From assembly GCF_047638075.1 (NCBI RefSeq), contig NZ_JBLJBV010000096.1, positions 1 through 54,204 on the forward strand: 54,204 nt of DNA. Direction: 5' to 3'. The notes below the pieces were generated by a model that ran no database searches, was not told where the DNA came from, and was given only the letters and a program-made list of their open reading frames with translations. Origin of the DNA: UBA6197 sp047638075 (GTDB lineage Bacteria > Pseudomonadota > Alphaproteobacteria > Rhodobacterales > Rhodobacteraceae). Positions 8,884-16,942 of this stretch are shown one piece after another. Within the stretch, counting starts at the first letter, position 1. Every line of letters begins with the position of its first letter. A program made the translations under genes and the position numbers.

Positions 8884-8914
8884 AACCGAAGCGATCAGGA
8901 CCGCTTCGGTTTTG
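8884..8914 (-). terminator. hairpin between binding-protein and ATPase genes
   Basis: A perfect 10-bp stem AACCGAAGCG / CGCTTCGGTT with an 8-nt loop. On the minus strand it is followed by a T-rich stretch. It lies between the first and second genes of the ABC operon, where partial terminators or 3'-end-protecting hairpins commonly let the binding protein be made in excess over the membrane parts. Confidence 0.7.
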
Positions 8915-8930
8915 CCGCAACCGGCAGGCA

Positions 8931-10013
8931 TCACGCGTAGGGGATGCCCCATTCCTTTTCAGCGACCGCGCCCCAGTGGCGCGGATCGGCGGCGTTGTCG
9001 CCATTGATGACAAAGGCCGGAATGATCAGCGTCGGGCCGGTCTTGCCTTCGACGATTTCACCCTTTTCCCAGAAATACTTTTTGTTTTCATAGGTGCCGA
9101 GCGGAACCGCCTCACCTTTCAGCGAGTGTTTCAGGATCATCTCGACCGCGATTTCGCCATAAGCGATCGGGTCTTGCGAGACGCAAGCATCCATATAGCC
9201 TTCCTGGACCCAGTTCACCGCCACCGGCTCACCGTCGATATTGACGAAGATCACATGCCCGTCCTCGCCAACCTTCTTCCAGCGGTCACGCTGCTGAAGG
9301 GCTGTGGCGATGCCGCGAGCCGGCGAATCCGAGGGGGCGTGAACCGCATCAAGATCAGGGTATTCCGACAGGGTCGAAAGGGTCACGGAAAGCATCTGTT
9401 CCAACTGACCTTCGGTCGGGCGCGCCAGATAGGTGATGTCGGGATACTGGGCAAAGACCGAATCCATGCCCTCTTTGCGCAGACGCCAGGCCACCGAGGC
9501 CAGCGCGCCGTAGCAGTTCAGAACGGTGCCTTTCGGGCTGCCGTATTTCTTGATCAGGCGGTTGATGATTTCGTTCGCGGCCATAACACCGCCTTCGAAG
9601 TTATCGAAGCTGACGGTGATCGCAACGTCGCCGCCATCGGCCGGGGTATCAATGATGCCCACCGGAATTTTTTGTTTGTTGTAACGACGGATCGCCGAAA
9701 CGATCGCCTGACTGTCGATCGGGTCCGAGATGATCGCAGAGGGTTGCGACAGCAGAAGGCTTTGCCACTGCTCCAACTGACGGGTGTTGTCAAAGTTGGC
9801 GTTGGTGGCCTGGAATTCGCCTTTATTGGCCTCGACGGCGCGCTTCACGGCCTCTTCCTGGATCACAAAGAAATAGTAATCGAGGCTTTTGTTGGAATAG
9901 GGGATCGACAGGCGATCCTGCGCAAACGCACTGCGCCCCAGCATTGCACCCAGCCCCAGCGCGGCACTACCTGCCATGACCTGACGCCGGCTCACATTTG
10001 TCAATCTTGTCAT
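8931..10013 (-). CDS. sugar ABC transporter substrate-binding protein (Peripla_BP_4 type)
   Basis: A 360-residue periplasmic protein with a twin-arginine-like signal (SRRQVMAGSAALGLGAM, cleavage after AFAQ near residue 32). A Tat signal would mean export in folded form. The mature part follows the LacI/ribose-binding fold: an N-terminal strand with an aromatic stretch (SLDYYFFVIQEEAVKRA), SDPIDSQAIVSAI near residue 97, VGIIDTPADGGD near 118, and a hinge ASVAWRLRKEGMD. It captures a sugar or polyol and delivers it to the permease. GGGAGG lies 6 bp before the ATG. It is first in the operon, behind a promoter with a palindromic operator. The substrate cannot be read from sequence; by context it is probably a pentose, pentitol or tetritol. 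Confidence 0.9.
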   Translation of the reverse strand: MTRLTNVSRRQVMAGSAALGLGAMLGRSAFAQDRLSIPYSNKSLDYYFFVIQEEAVKRAVEANKGEFQATNANFDNTRQLEQWQSLLLSQPSAIISDPIDSQAIVSAIRRYNKQKIPVGIIDTPADGGDVAITVSFDNFEGGVMAANEIINRLIKKYGSPKGTVLNCYGALASVAWRLRKEGMDSVFAQYPDITYLARPTEGQLEQMLSVTLSTLSEYPDLDAVHAPSDSPARGIATALQQRDRWKKVGEDGHVIFVNIDGEPVAVNWVQEGYMDACVSQDPIAYGEIAVEMILKHSLKGEAVPLGTYENKKYFWEKGEIVEGKTGPTLIIPAFVINGDNAADPRHWGAVAEKEWGIPYA

Positions 10014-10040
10014 AGTATCCTCCCTGAGACAAAACCGTTG

Positions 10041-10057
10041 ATCTAGTAAAGCTAGAT
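10041..10057 (-). promoter_or_regulatory. palindromic operator A of the sugar regulon
   Basis: A perfect palindrome ATCTAG-TAAAG-CTAGAT. On the minus strand it covers the likely -10 (TTTACT, 10050-10045), which sits 18 bp from a consensus -35 TTGACA (10074-10069). Binding here would block transcription of the ABC transporter operon. Related sites lie at 15590-15606 and 15764-15780. The RpiR-family regulator encoded at 10994-11833 is the obvious candidate to bind. Confidence 0.6.
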
Positions 10058-10241
10058 ATTTTCGAGTCTGTCAATAGGCGGACACTTAGAGAATTCATAT
10101 TTCGCCTTGTTGGTCGAACAGAGGTCAAGGTACGGTTTTCCCATTCCTCGTTAGATAACAATAAGTTACCTATAGTCACGCGTTTAAGGGATGCGCAAAG
10201 CCTTTGCCCTGCACACCCTTGCCATACGAAGTATTACTATA

Positions 10242-10949
10242 TTACCGCATCGCAACGTAGGACGTACCGTCGAAGCAGCCCACCACCATGCCCGCCGCCT
10301 CACGGGTGAAAAGCCCGTTTTCGACAACCCCGGGGATCCGGTTCAGCTCGATCTCCAACGGGGCGGGGTTTGTAATCACCGGGCCGCAGTGGCAATCGAG
10401 GATGAAATTGCCGCTGTCAGTCACGACGGGTTGGCCGTCGCGCATCCGGCGTTCTATCCGGCTGTCTTTGATGCCATGTTCCACCAGAACCCGCGCGACC
10501 ATGCGCTCGGTTTGCTTCCAGCCGAATTGCACCACTTCGACCGGCAAGGGAAACTTGCCCAGACAGTCCACAATCTTCGATTCGTCACAGATGCAAATCA
10601 TCTTTTTTGATGCATGGGCGACAATCTTTTCCCAAAGCAGGCAGGCACCACCGCCCTTGATCATGTTCAGGTTGCGGTCAATTTCGTCCGGACCGTCGAC
10701 GGTCAGGTCAATCTCACCAATTTCATTGGGATCGGTAATCTCAATCCCCACTTCGCGGGCAACGTCGATGGTTGAGCGCGAGGTGGTGGTGCAGGTCAGC
10801 TTCAGCCCTTCCGCTACATGCTTGCCAAGCTCCCGCACAAAAAAATGCGACGTCGTCCCCGAGCCGAGGCCAAGTTTCATCCCGTCACGCACGAATTCCT
10901 CGATCACCCGGCGTCCGGCGACCCGTTTGGCTTCGTCCTGCTGGCTCAT
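10242..10949 (-). CDS. rpiA: ribose-5-phosphate isomerase A (or related sugar-phosphate isomerase)
   Basis: Interconverts ribose 5-phosphate and ribulose 5-phosphate. The 235-residue protein has the RpiA motifs GLGSGTTSHFFVREL (phosphate site), TVDGPDEID (catalytic Asp region) and KGGGACLLWEKIVA, plus the C-terminal VVENGLF. The length is typical. AGAGGAG lies 8 bp before the ATG. It is the last gene of the minus-strand catabolic operon, 44 bp after the regulator gene. Its placement inside a sugar cluster suggests a dedicated copy, and it could act on another aldose/ketose phosphate pair (for example tetrose phosphates), so specificity should be treated as inferred. Confidence 0.85.
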   Translation of the reverse strand: MSQQDEAKRVAGRRVIEEFVRDGMKLGLGSGTTSHFFVRELGKHVAEGLKLTCTTTSRSTIDVAREVGIEITDPNEIGEIDLTVDGPDEIDRNLNMIKGGGACLLWEKIVAHASKKMICICDESKIVDCLGKFPLPVEVVQFGWKQTERMVARVLVEHGIKDSRIERRMRDGQPVVTDSGNFILDCHCGPVITNPAPLEIELNRIPGVVENGLFTREAAGMVVGCFDGTSYVAMR

Positions 10950-10993
10950 AATTGTCTCCTCTGGCGTAGCCGCTGCCGCGCCGCTTCGGGGTT

Positions 10994-11833
10994 TCAGATC
11001 TTGTCGGTTTGCCAGCTATCAAGCGCTGGCAGCTGATCGGGGAACTGGCTGCCACTGTCGATGGCGATGGCAGTGACCAGCATATTGGTGACAAGGTGGT
11101 GGTTGAGCCGCGAGGCAAGCGGCGTCATCATCTCTGTCCGGTCATAGGGCAGCACGGCAACCACCGCATCCGAGACCCGCGCCAACGGGCTGTCGCCAGC
11201 CGCAACCGAGACCACGCGCCCACCCCCGGCGCGTACCGCCGTCGCCACCTCGACCATCTGTTTCGTATGACCCGACTGTGAAAAAATCAGCGCTACGTCT
11301 CCGGGGCGGGCGCTTTCGGCATGCATCCACTGGCGCTGCTTACCCAAAAGTGCCTGACACCTTATCCCCAGACGCTGAAACTTGTGTTCGGTATCCAGCG
11401 CGTTCACTTCGGAAATGCCGGTCGCGTAGATCCCGGTCCAGGTCGCGGCACCCAACAGCCCGGCGGCCGCCTGAATCTGCTCTGGCGCCAGATCTTCGGC
11501 CAGACGCTGAATTGCGTTCAGCGAATTGCGGCAGGTTTTCAGAACGATATTGGCAATGCTGTCCTGTGGCACGATCTGCTCATAGGCAAAAGGTGCCGAC
11601 GGGACCAGGCTTTGCGCCAGAGAAAGCTTGAAATCCTGATAGCCATCAAAGCCGAAACGGCGGCAAAAACGCATGATGGTCGGGTCGCTGACCGAACAGG
11701 TTTCAGACAGTTTCGCCATGCTCATATGGATCACCTCAGAGGGCGACATACCAACAAAGTCAGCTACACGGCGTTCGGCCGGGTACATGTCATCGCGTTC
11801 CTGAAGGACCTTTTGCAATAGGCTGACTGTCAT
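10994..11833 (-). CDS. RpiR-family transcriptional regulator (HTH + SIS domain)
   Basis: A 279-residue regulator. The N-terminal HTH_6 domain (about 1-80) has the family pattern MSMAKLSETCSVSDPTIMRFCRRFGFDGYQDFK. A C-terminal sugar-isomerase-like SIS domain (about 125-255) contains LIFSQSGHTKQMVE, which in this family binds a phosphosugar effector. It would sense a pathway sugar phosphate and control the cluster. The proposed operators are the ATCTAG-N5-CTAGAT sites at 10041, 15590 and 15764. The start MTVSLLQKVLQ is preferred because it avoids overlapping the upstream HAD gene and has an AGAGG site. It sits between the HAD phosphatase and rpiA genes in one operon. Confidence 0.88.
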   Translation of the reverse strand: MTVSLLQKVLQERDDMYPAERRVADFVGMSPSEVIHMSMAKLSETCSVSDPTIMRFCRRFGFDGYQDFKLSLAQSLVPSAPFAYEQIVPQDSIANIVLKTCRNSLNAIQRLAEDLAPEQIQAAAGLLGAATWTGIYATGISEVNALDTEHKFQRLGIRCQALLGKQRQWMHAESARPGDVALIFSQSGHTKQMVEVATAVRAGGGRVVSVAAGDSPLARVSDAVVAVLPYDRTEMMTPLASRLNHHLVTNMLVTAIAIDSGSQFPDQLPALDSWQTDKI

Positions 11834-11846
11834 GGCTTTGCTACCT

Positions 11847-12518
11847 CTACCCCGTGGCGCTTGTTGTAGCATCGCGGTGAAGCAGATCAGCCAGCCTCGT
11901 CAACCGAAAACCGGGCGAAACCTCGACTTTGCGGCCGCCGCCCCAGGGAACGACAAAGAACGGGATACCCGCAGCGGCGGCTGTGGCCTTGTCAACGCCC
12001 GTGTCGCCAACATAGGCCCAGGTGCCGGGTTGCAGGTCCATCGCCTTGGCAACCGCCAAAAGATGGCCCGGATCGGGCTTGCAGGCCGGGACGGCATCCG
12101 CCCCGATCGCGGCTGTGAACAGATGGTCCAGTTCAAGTTGGGCCAGAACCTTCAGGGTAATGTCGTGGTTCTTGTTGGTGCAGATCCCCAACCGGATGCC
12201 CGCCGCATGTAACGACGTCAGATCCTCGCGCACATGGTCAAAGAACCGTGTTCGCCCGGCTGGATCTGCAAGGTAGGCTTCCAGATAGCCCTGATAAGCC
12301 GAATGGATCAGCGCCTCGTCATAGGGGATATGCTGTTCTTCGAGAATGTCGATGATCAGGCGGTGCGGCCCATTCCCGATGAAACGCTCAACGTAGCGGG
12401 TCTCCATCGCGGGCCAACCATTGCGGGCGAACCCGGAATTGATGGCTGCTGCAATGTCAGGCGCGCTGTCAATCAGCGTGCCGTCCAGATCGAAAATGAG
12501 CGCCGAATAGTTTGGCAT
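11847..12518 (-). CDS. HAD-superfamily phosphatase, phosphoglycolate phosphatase-like
   Basis: A 223-residue subfamily IA HAD hydrolase. Motif I is LIFDLDGTLIDS (nucleophile and acid Asp at the N terminus), motif II is the ICTNKNHD region near residue 118, motif III the Lys of PACKPDPGH near residue 150, and motif IV GDTGVDKATAAAAG. A four-helix cap lies after motif I. These features match Gph-like enzymes that remove phosphate from small phosphoacids or phosphosugars. Inside this operon it probably acts on a pathway or by-product phosphate ester and may counteract over-phosphorylation by the adjacent kinase. AGGAG lies 10 bp before the ATG. Annotation as Gph is possible but context argues for a specialised role. 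Confidence 0.85.
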   Translation of the reverse strand: MPNYSALIFDLDGTLIDSAPDIAAAINSGFARNGWPAMETRYVERFIGNGPHRLIIDILEEQHIPYDEALIHSAYQGYLEAYLADPAGRTRFFDHVREDLTSLHAAGIRLGICTNKNHDITLKVLAQLELDHLFTAAIGADAVPACKPDPGHLLAVAKAMDLQPGTWAYVGDTGVDKATAAAAGIPFFVVPWGGGRKVEVSPGFRLTRLADLLHRDATTSATG

Positions 12519-12536
12519 AATGCGGGCTCCTGAAGA

Positions 12537-14054
12537 TTACTGATCGAAAATACGGTCACCAAGCGCAGCAAAGCTGTCGCTGAGCAACGGGTAAAGGTTG
12601 CGGTAAATCTGATGCGCGTGGGCGTAGACCGCGCCGGTCATCGGGTCGGGATGCTCGGTTGTCAGATTACGGCAGGTCGTGACGGCGGTGGCGGCGTCGG
12701 GCCAGACATCAACCGCAAGCCCGGCAACCAGCGCCGCCCCAAAGGCCGCCCCTTCGGCCGCGCTATCCGTCGTCACCACATCGCAACCGAAAATATCGGC
12801 CTGGATTTGGCGCCATAGCGGCGATTTCGCCCCTCCGCCCGACGCATTGACGATGCGCCCGTCAATCCCCATCGGCTTCATCAGCGAATGCATGTCCGCA
12901 AAGGCGTGAACCACACCTTCCATCAATGCGCGGGTGATCGCGCCGCGACCGTGGCGACCGGTCAGCCCGATGAAGGCGCCCCGCGCGGTCGGGTCGGGGT
13001 GCGGGCAGCGCTCGCCATTCAGATAGGGCAGAAACAAAAGCCCCAGCGCGCCTGCGGGGGTGGCGGCAGCCTCTTCGACGATCGCGTCGAAGGACGGTTT
13101 TGCGCCGTCGGGTCCAACGCAAAGCGTGTCACGATACCACCCCATCGCGCCACCGGCATTCAGCGAAACGCCCATACAGTGCCACTTGTCTGCGGCCACA
13201 TTGCAAAAGACCTGAAGGCGCCCGTCGGGGTTGTTCTGCGGCGCATCCAGTGCCGCCGCAAGAATCCCCGCCGTGCCGATGGTGGTTTGCAATTCGCCCG
13301 GCGCGATCACGCCTGAACCAATTGTCTGAATCACACTGTCGCCGCCGCCCCCCGCTACCGGGATACCTTTGGGCAGGCCGAAAAGCGCAGCACCCGCAGC
13401 GGAAATCCGCCCCGAGATCACCTTTGATTCATGGACCGGCGGCAAAAGGTCGGGGTCGATGCCGATGGCCCCGATCAGCCCCGTCGCCCAGGCACGCCTA
13501 CGAACATCGAAAAGACCGGTTCCAGACGCATCCGAGACTTCGGTAGCGATTTCCCCGGTCAGCCGAAAACGCAGATAATCCTTTGGGTTCAAAAAGACCT
13601 TCATGCGCGCAAAAAGGTCAGGCTCGTGGTTTCGCATCCACAGGATCTTGCCGCCGGTGTAGCCCACCAGCATCCGGTTATTTGTGGCCGCCAGCAGACC
13701 GTCGATACCGCCCGCGGCTTCGGTGATCGCCGCGCATTCCGCGCCGTTGCGCTGATCGTTCCACAAGATTGCCGGCCGCAGAACCTGATGGCGGCCATCC
13801 AGCGGCGTCAGCCCGTGCATCTGCCCGGAAAGCCCGATACAAAGAATTTCTGTTGCAGGAGCCTTCGCAAGCGCACCGGCCACCGCCTTGCGCGCGCCTT
13901 CGATCCAAAGTTCCGGGTCCTGTTCGGTCCAGCCCGGACGCGGCTGCGACATCGGATAGGTCGCGGTGTCGGCGGCAATCACCGCCCCATCGGTCGCAAT
14001 CAGCAGCGCCTTGCAGCCGGATGTCCCGATATCAATGCCCAAAAGCGCCTGCAC
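12537..14054 (-). CDS. xylB: FGGY-family carbohydrate kinase, xylulokinase-like
   Basis: A 505-residue ATP-dependent sugar kinase. The N-terminal domain has GIDIGTSGCKALL (phosphate loop) and the xylulokinase-typical GLSGQMHGLTPLD near residue 73. The C-terminal domain carries GGGGDSVIQTIGSGV and the adenosine-site NASGGGAKSPLWRQIQAD. The MHG triad and length (about 480-510) favour D-xylulokinase, but FGGY paralogues acting on ribulose, erythrulose or other ketoses look alike at this level. It starts with GTG, 3 bp after the stop of the aldehyde dehydrogenase gene, so translation is probably coupled. The product would enter the pentose phosphate pathway through the downstream RpiA. Confidence 0.85.
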   Translation of the reverse strand: MQALLGIDIGTSGCKALLIATDGAVIAADTATYPMSQPRPGWTEQDPELWIEGARKAVAGALAKAPATEILCIGLSGQMHGLTPLDGRHQVLRPAILWNDQRNGAECAAITEAAGGIDGLLAATNNRMLVGYTGGKILWMRNHEPDLFARMKVFLNPKDYLRFRLTGEIATEVSDASGTGLFDVRRRAWATGLIGAIGIDPDLLPPVHESKVISGRISAAGAALFGLPKGIPVAGGGGDSVIQTIGSGVIAPGELQTTIGTAGILAAALDAPQNNPDGRLQVFCNVAADKWHCMGVSLNAGGAMGWYRDTLCVGPDGAKPSFDAIVEEAAATPAGALGLLFLPYLNGERCPHPDPTARGAFIGLTGRHGRGAITRALMEGVVHAFADMHSLMKPMGIDGRIVNASGGGAKSPLWRQIQADIFGCDVVTTDSAAEGAAFGAALVAGLAVDVWPDAATAVTTCRNLTTEHPDPMTGAVYAHAHQIYRNLYPLLSDSFAALGDRIFDQ

Positions 14055-14057
14055 AGC

Positions 14058-15539
14058 TTAGTTCCCGACGCCGTGGTGCAAACGGACGTGTTTAAAGTTG
14101 AAATACTCCAACAGCCCTTCGCGCCCGTGTTCATAGCCTACGCCGCTTTGTTTGCGCCCACCGTAAGGGGCGTTCATGATCCCCGCATCGACATTGTTGA
14201 TGGCGACATTGCCGTAATCGAGCTCTTGCGAAAGGGTCTGGATTTCGACCAGATCGCGGGCATAAACGTAAGAAGCAAGGCCGTAGGGCGTATCATTCGC
14301 CAGCCGGACCGCCTCATCCAGGTCATCAAAGGGCGCCACACCGATCAGTGGGCCGAACGTCTCTTCGGTCATCACCTTCATCGAATGATCACAATCGGCC
14401 ACGACGGTCGGGCGAAAGAAATGCCCCCCGGCATATTCCGCGCCTTCGGGCGCCTTGCCGCCTGCAATCAGCCGCGCGCCTTTTTCCAGCGCATCGGCAA
14501 GATGCTCTTTCGTTTTCGCCAGCGGCTCGCCCGAGGCCATCGCCCCCAGGTCTGCGGCCGCATTTTCGAGGCCGTTGCGCACGCTCAGCGCATCTGCCGC
14601 CGCACCAAGCTGCGCCACGAATTCATCGTAGACGGAACGGTGCACATAGATCCGGTTGATCGCGATGCAGATCTGCCCACAATTGCGAAAGCTGCGCCGC
14701 GCAGCCCCTTTGACCGCCGCGGCTACGTCTGCGCTGGCCGTCACGACCAGCGGGCAGTTGCCGCCCAATTCCAGTGACAGCCGCTTCACCTGCGGACAGC
14801 TTTGCTGGATATGCAGGCCCACCGCGCTGGACCCGGTGAAGGCAATCTTGTCAACATGCGGATGTTCGACCAACGCCTGCCCCACCTGCGACCCCTTGCC
14901 GGTCAGCACATTCACCACACCCGCCGGAATGCCCGCGTCGGCGCATTTTTCCGCGATGGCCAGCGCGGTGTAGGGCGTGATTTCAGCCGGTTTGATGACG
15001 ATGGTGCAGGCAGCCGCGAGGCTTGCGCACAGCTTCCAGCCGACCAGTTCCGCCGGGTAGTTCCAGGGCGTGATCGCCCCGACAACGCCGATCGGCTCGC
15101 GCACGACAAGGCTTTGGAAACCGGGCTGATCATTGGGCACAATCTCGCCATGCACGCGGGTCGCCTCTTCAGCGTAGAAATGACAGGCCTCGGCAAGCTT
15201 CAAGATCTCGCCTTTCGCCTCATTTACAGGCTTGCCCTGTTCGGCGGTCATGATCCGCGCCATGTTCAGCGCGTCCGCCGCAATCAGATCACCCAGCCGG
15301 TGCAGGGCATTGGCGCGGGTACGCGGCAGTTCGCGCGACCAGATACGGAACGCAGCGCGGGCAGCAGCAACGGCCGCATCGACCTCGGCCCCGGTCGCGG
15401 CGGCAATATGGCCGATGGTTTCGCCCGTCGCGGGGTTTTCAACCGGCAGTCTTGATCCTTCGCCGGGGCGGAAAGCACCACCGATGAAAAGCTGTCCATC
15501 AAGGCGGGAAATCGAGTCGAAGTACGATGCATCGGCCAT
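14058..15539 (-). CDS. NAD(P)-dependent aldehyde dehydrogenase (SSADH/KGSADH-like)
   Basis: A 493-residue soluble aldehyde dehydrogenase. Key residues seen are the cofactor motif GAITPWNYP (residues 154-162), KPAE (183-186), the FTGSSAVG turn (234-241), general base Glu257 in LELGGN, and catalytic Cys291 in FRNCGQIC. The C-terminal EETFGP and YGGRKQSGVGYEHG are also typical. It resembles succinate-semialdehyde and alpha-ketoglutarate-semialdehyde dehydrogenases. In a cluster with a FAH-family dehydratase, oxidation of 2-oxoglutarate semialdehyde is an attractive role, but glycolaldehyde or another sugar aldehyde is possible. It is first in the five-gene minus operon, with operator B over its promoter. 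Confidence 0.88.
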   Translation of the reverse strand: MADASYFDSISRLDGQLFIGGAFRPGEGSRLPVENPATGETIGHIAAATGAEVDAAVAAARAAFRIWSRELPRTRANALHRLGDLIAADALNMARIMTAEQGKPVNEAKGEILKLAEACHFYAEEATRVHGEIVPNDQPGFQSLVVREPIGVVGAITPWNYPAELVGWKLCASLAAACTIVIKPAEITPYTALAIAEKCADAGIPAGVVNVLTGKGSQVGQALVEHPHVDKIAFTGSSAVGLHIQQSCPQVKRLSLELGGNCPLVVTASADVAAAVKGAARRSFRNCGQICIAINRIYVHRSVYDEFVAQLGAAADALSVRNGLENAAADLGAMASGEPLAKTKEHLADALEKGARLIAGGKAPEGAEYAGGHFFRPTVVADCDHSMKVMTEETFGPLIGVAPFDDLDEAVRLANDTPYGLASYVYARDLVEIQTLSQELDYGNVAINNVDAGIMNAPYGGRKQSGVGYEHGREGLLEYFNFKHVRLHHGVGN

Positions 15540-15589
15540 ATTGATTCTTCACCCCTTCGCGGTTCCGTGATCCTGATTTAGCATCAAAC

Positions 15590-15606
15590 ATATAGCACAA
15601 CTAGAT
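15590..15606 (-). promoter_or_regulatory. palindromic operator B of the sugar regulon
   Basis: ATATAG-CACAA-CTAGAT, one mismatch from the perfect palindrome at 10041-10057 and with the same 5-bp spacer. On the minus strand it overlaps a possible extended -10 (TGCTATATG) for the aldehyde dehydrogenase operon, whose start codon is 51 bp away. Confidence 0.55.
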
Positions 15607-15763
15607 TATCGCAAGATGTTTTTGCCCCTCCCCATCATCCGCTTCAGGGCATGATGTTTGGGTAATAGCAACTAATATATTGATAAATAGTGTATTTATT
15701 TGGAAATATACGAAACGGCCCATCAATAATCTCTGTGCTTGCCAGAATTGTAGTAGCGTGTAT

Positions 15764-15780
15764 ATCTAGTTAAACTATTT
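15764..15780 (+). promoter_or_regulatory. operator C of the sugar regulon (degenerate palindrome)
   Basis: ATCTAG-TTAAA-CTATTT: the left arm is identical to operator A and the right arm has two changes. It overlaps a probable -10 TATATC (15761-15766) placed 16 bp after TTGCCA (15739-15744), in front of the plus-strand catabolic operon. The ATG is 20 bp further on. Confidence 0.5.
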
Positions 15781-15799
15781 ATTCGAGGAGGAGTCATCC

Positions 15800-16942
15800 A
15801 TGCTGCCCAATTCCACCGAAACCGCAAAGTTCGTTGGCCGCGCCTGGCTACCCGGAAAGGGGCCGTCGGTTGTCATCTTGCGCGATGGCAAGCTTGTCGA
15901 TGTGACGGCCGAGGTCGTCTCGATGGCGGATTTCCTTGACAGCGACCCAGCCGCGCGCTTTGCGGCGCTGAAAGGCGAGGTAATCGGCACGCCCAAAGAT
16001 CTGGTGCTTGATCCGGCCGAAATGGGCTATCACTCTGATCGTCCCTGCCTGCTGGCTCCGTGCGATTTTCAGGCGCTGAAAGCCTGCGGCGTAACCTTTG
16101 CGCGCAGCATGATCGAACGCGTTATTGATGAGCGCACATCGGGTGATCCGGCGCGTGCCGATACCCTGCGCCAGCGGATCGGCACGCTGATCGGTGACAG
16201 CCTGTCGAATGTGCAGGCCGGGTCGGAAAAGGCCGCCGAGGTGAAGGCCGCGCTGATCGCTGAGGGGCTTTGGTCGCAGTATCTTGAGGTTGGTATCGGC
16301 CCCGATGCCGAAGTGTTCACCAAATCGCAGCCTATGTCGTCGGTGGGGTATGGCGCCCAGGTTGGGGTGAACCGGATTTCCCAGTGGAACAACCCCGAAC
16401 CAGAGGTGGTGCTGGCGGTCGATGCCAGCGGCAATATCCGGGGCGCAACGCTGGGCAACGACGTGAACCTGCGCGATGTCGAAGGGCGTTCGGCGCTGCT
16501 TTTGGGCAAGGCCAAGGACAACAATGCATCGTGTTCCATCGGCCCGTTCATCCGCCTGTTCGACGAAAACTTCACTCTGGCTGATATCGAGAATGCCGAA
16601 CTTACCATGACCGTCACCGGCACGGACGGGTTCGTCATGTCGGGCAAATCGAACATGGCCGAAATCAGCCGCAAGCCCGCCGATCTGGTCGCGCAGACGT
16701 GCAACAAATCGCATCAGTACCCCGATGGGTTCATGCTGTTTTTGGGCACGATGTTCGCGCCAACCCAGGACCGCGCGGAAAAGGGCTCGGGTTTCACCCA
16801 CAAGCCCGGCGATAAGGTCGAAATTTCGACCCCGCTACTGGGAACGCTTACCAACACGGTGGTGTTTTCTGACGAGGCGCCCCAGTGGACCTTTGGCACC
16901 CGCGCCCTGATGCGCAATCTGGCAAAGCGGGGGCTACTGTGA
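15800..16942 (+). CDS. fumarylacetoacetate hydrolase (FAH) superfamily protein, 2-keto-3-deoxy-sugar-acid dehydratase-like
   Basis: A 380-residue protein of the long FAH-superfamily group that includes 2-keto-3-deoxy-pentonate dehydratases of the Weimberg type (XylX-like). The FAH core lies in the C-terminal half: metal-binding acidic residues in NPEPEVVLAVDA and the GATLGNDVNLRD segment, then GKAKDNNASCSIGP. If it is a dehydratase, it would convert a 2-keto-3-deoxy-aldonate into 2-oxoglutarate semialdehyde, which the divergent aldehyde dehydrogenase could oxidise. GAGGAGGAG upstream makes the start secure. It leads the plus operon under operator C and overlaps the next gene by GTGA. A C-C hydrolase role on another acid cannot be excluded. 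Confidence 0.82.
   Translation: MLPNSTETAKFVGRAWLPGKGPSVVILRDGKLVDVTAEVVSMADFLDSDPAARFAALKGEVIGTPKDLVLDPAEMGYHSDRPCLLAPCDFQALKACGVTFARSMIERVIDERTSGDPARADTLRQRIGTLIGDSLSNVQAGSEKAAEVKAALIAEGLWSQYLEVGIGPDAEVFTKSQPMSSVGYGAQVGVNRISQWNNPEPEVVLAVDASGNIRGATLGNDVNLRDVEGRSALLLGKAKDNNASCSIGPFIRLFDENFTLADIENAELTMTVTGTDGFVMSGKSNMAEISRKPADLVAQTCNKSHQYPDGFMLFLGTMFAPTQDRAEKGSGFTHKPGDKVEISTPLLGTLTNTVVFSDEAPQWTFGTRALMRNLAKRGLL

Noticed and set aside
8832..10046. A 404-residue plus-strand open frame
   Set aside because: It lies entirely antisense to the sugar-binding protein gene and has no recognisable domains.
13431..14777. A 448-residue plus-strand open frame
   Set aside because: It is antisense to the kinase and aldehyde dehydrogenase genes, whose motifs are unmistakable.
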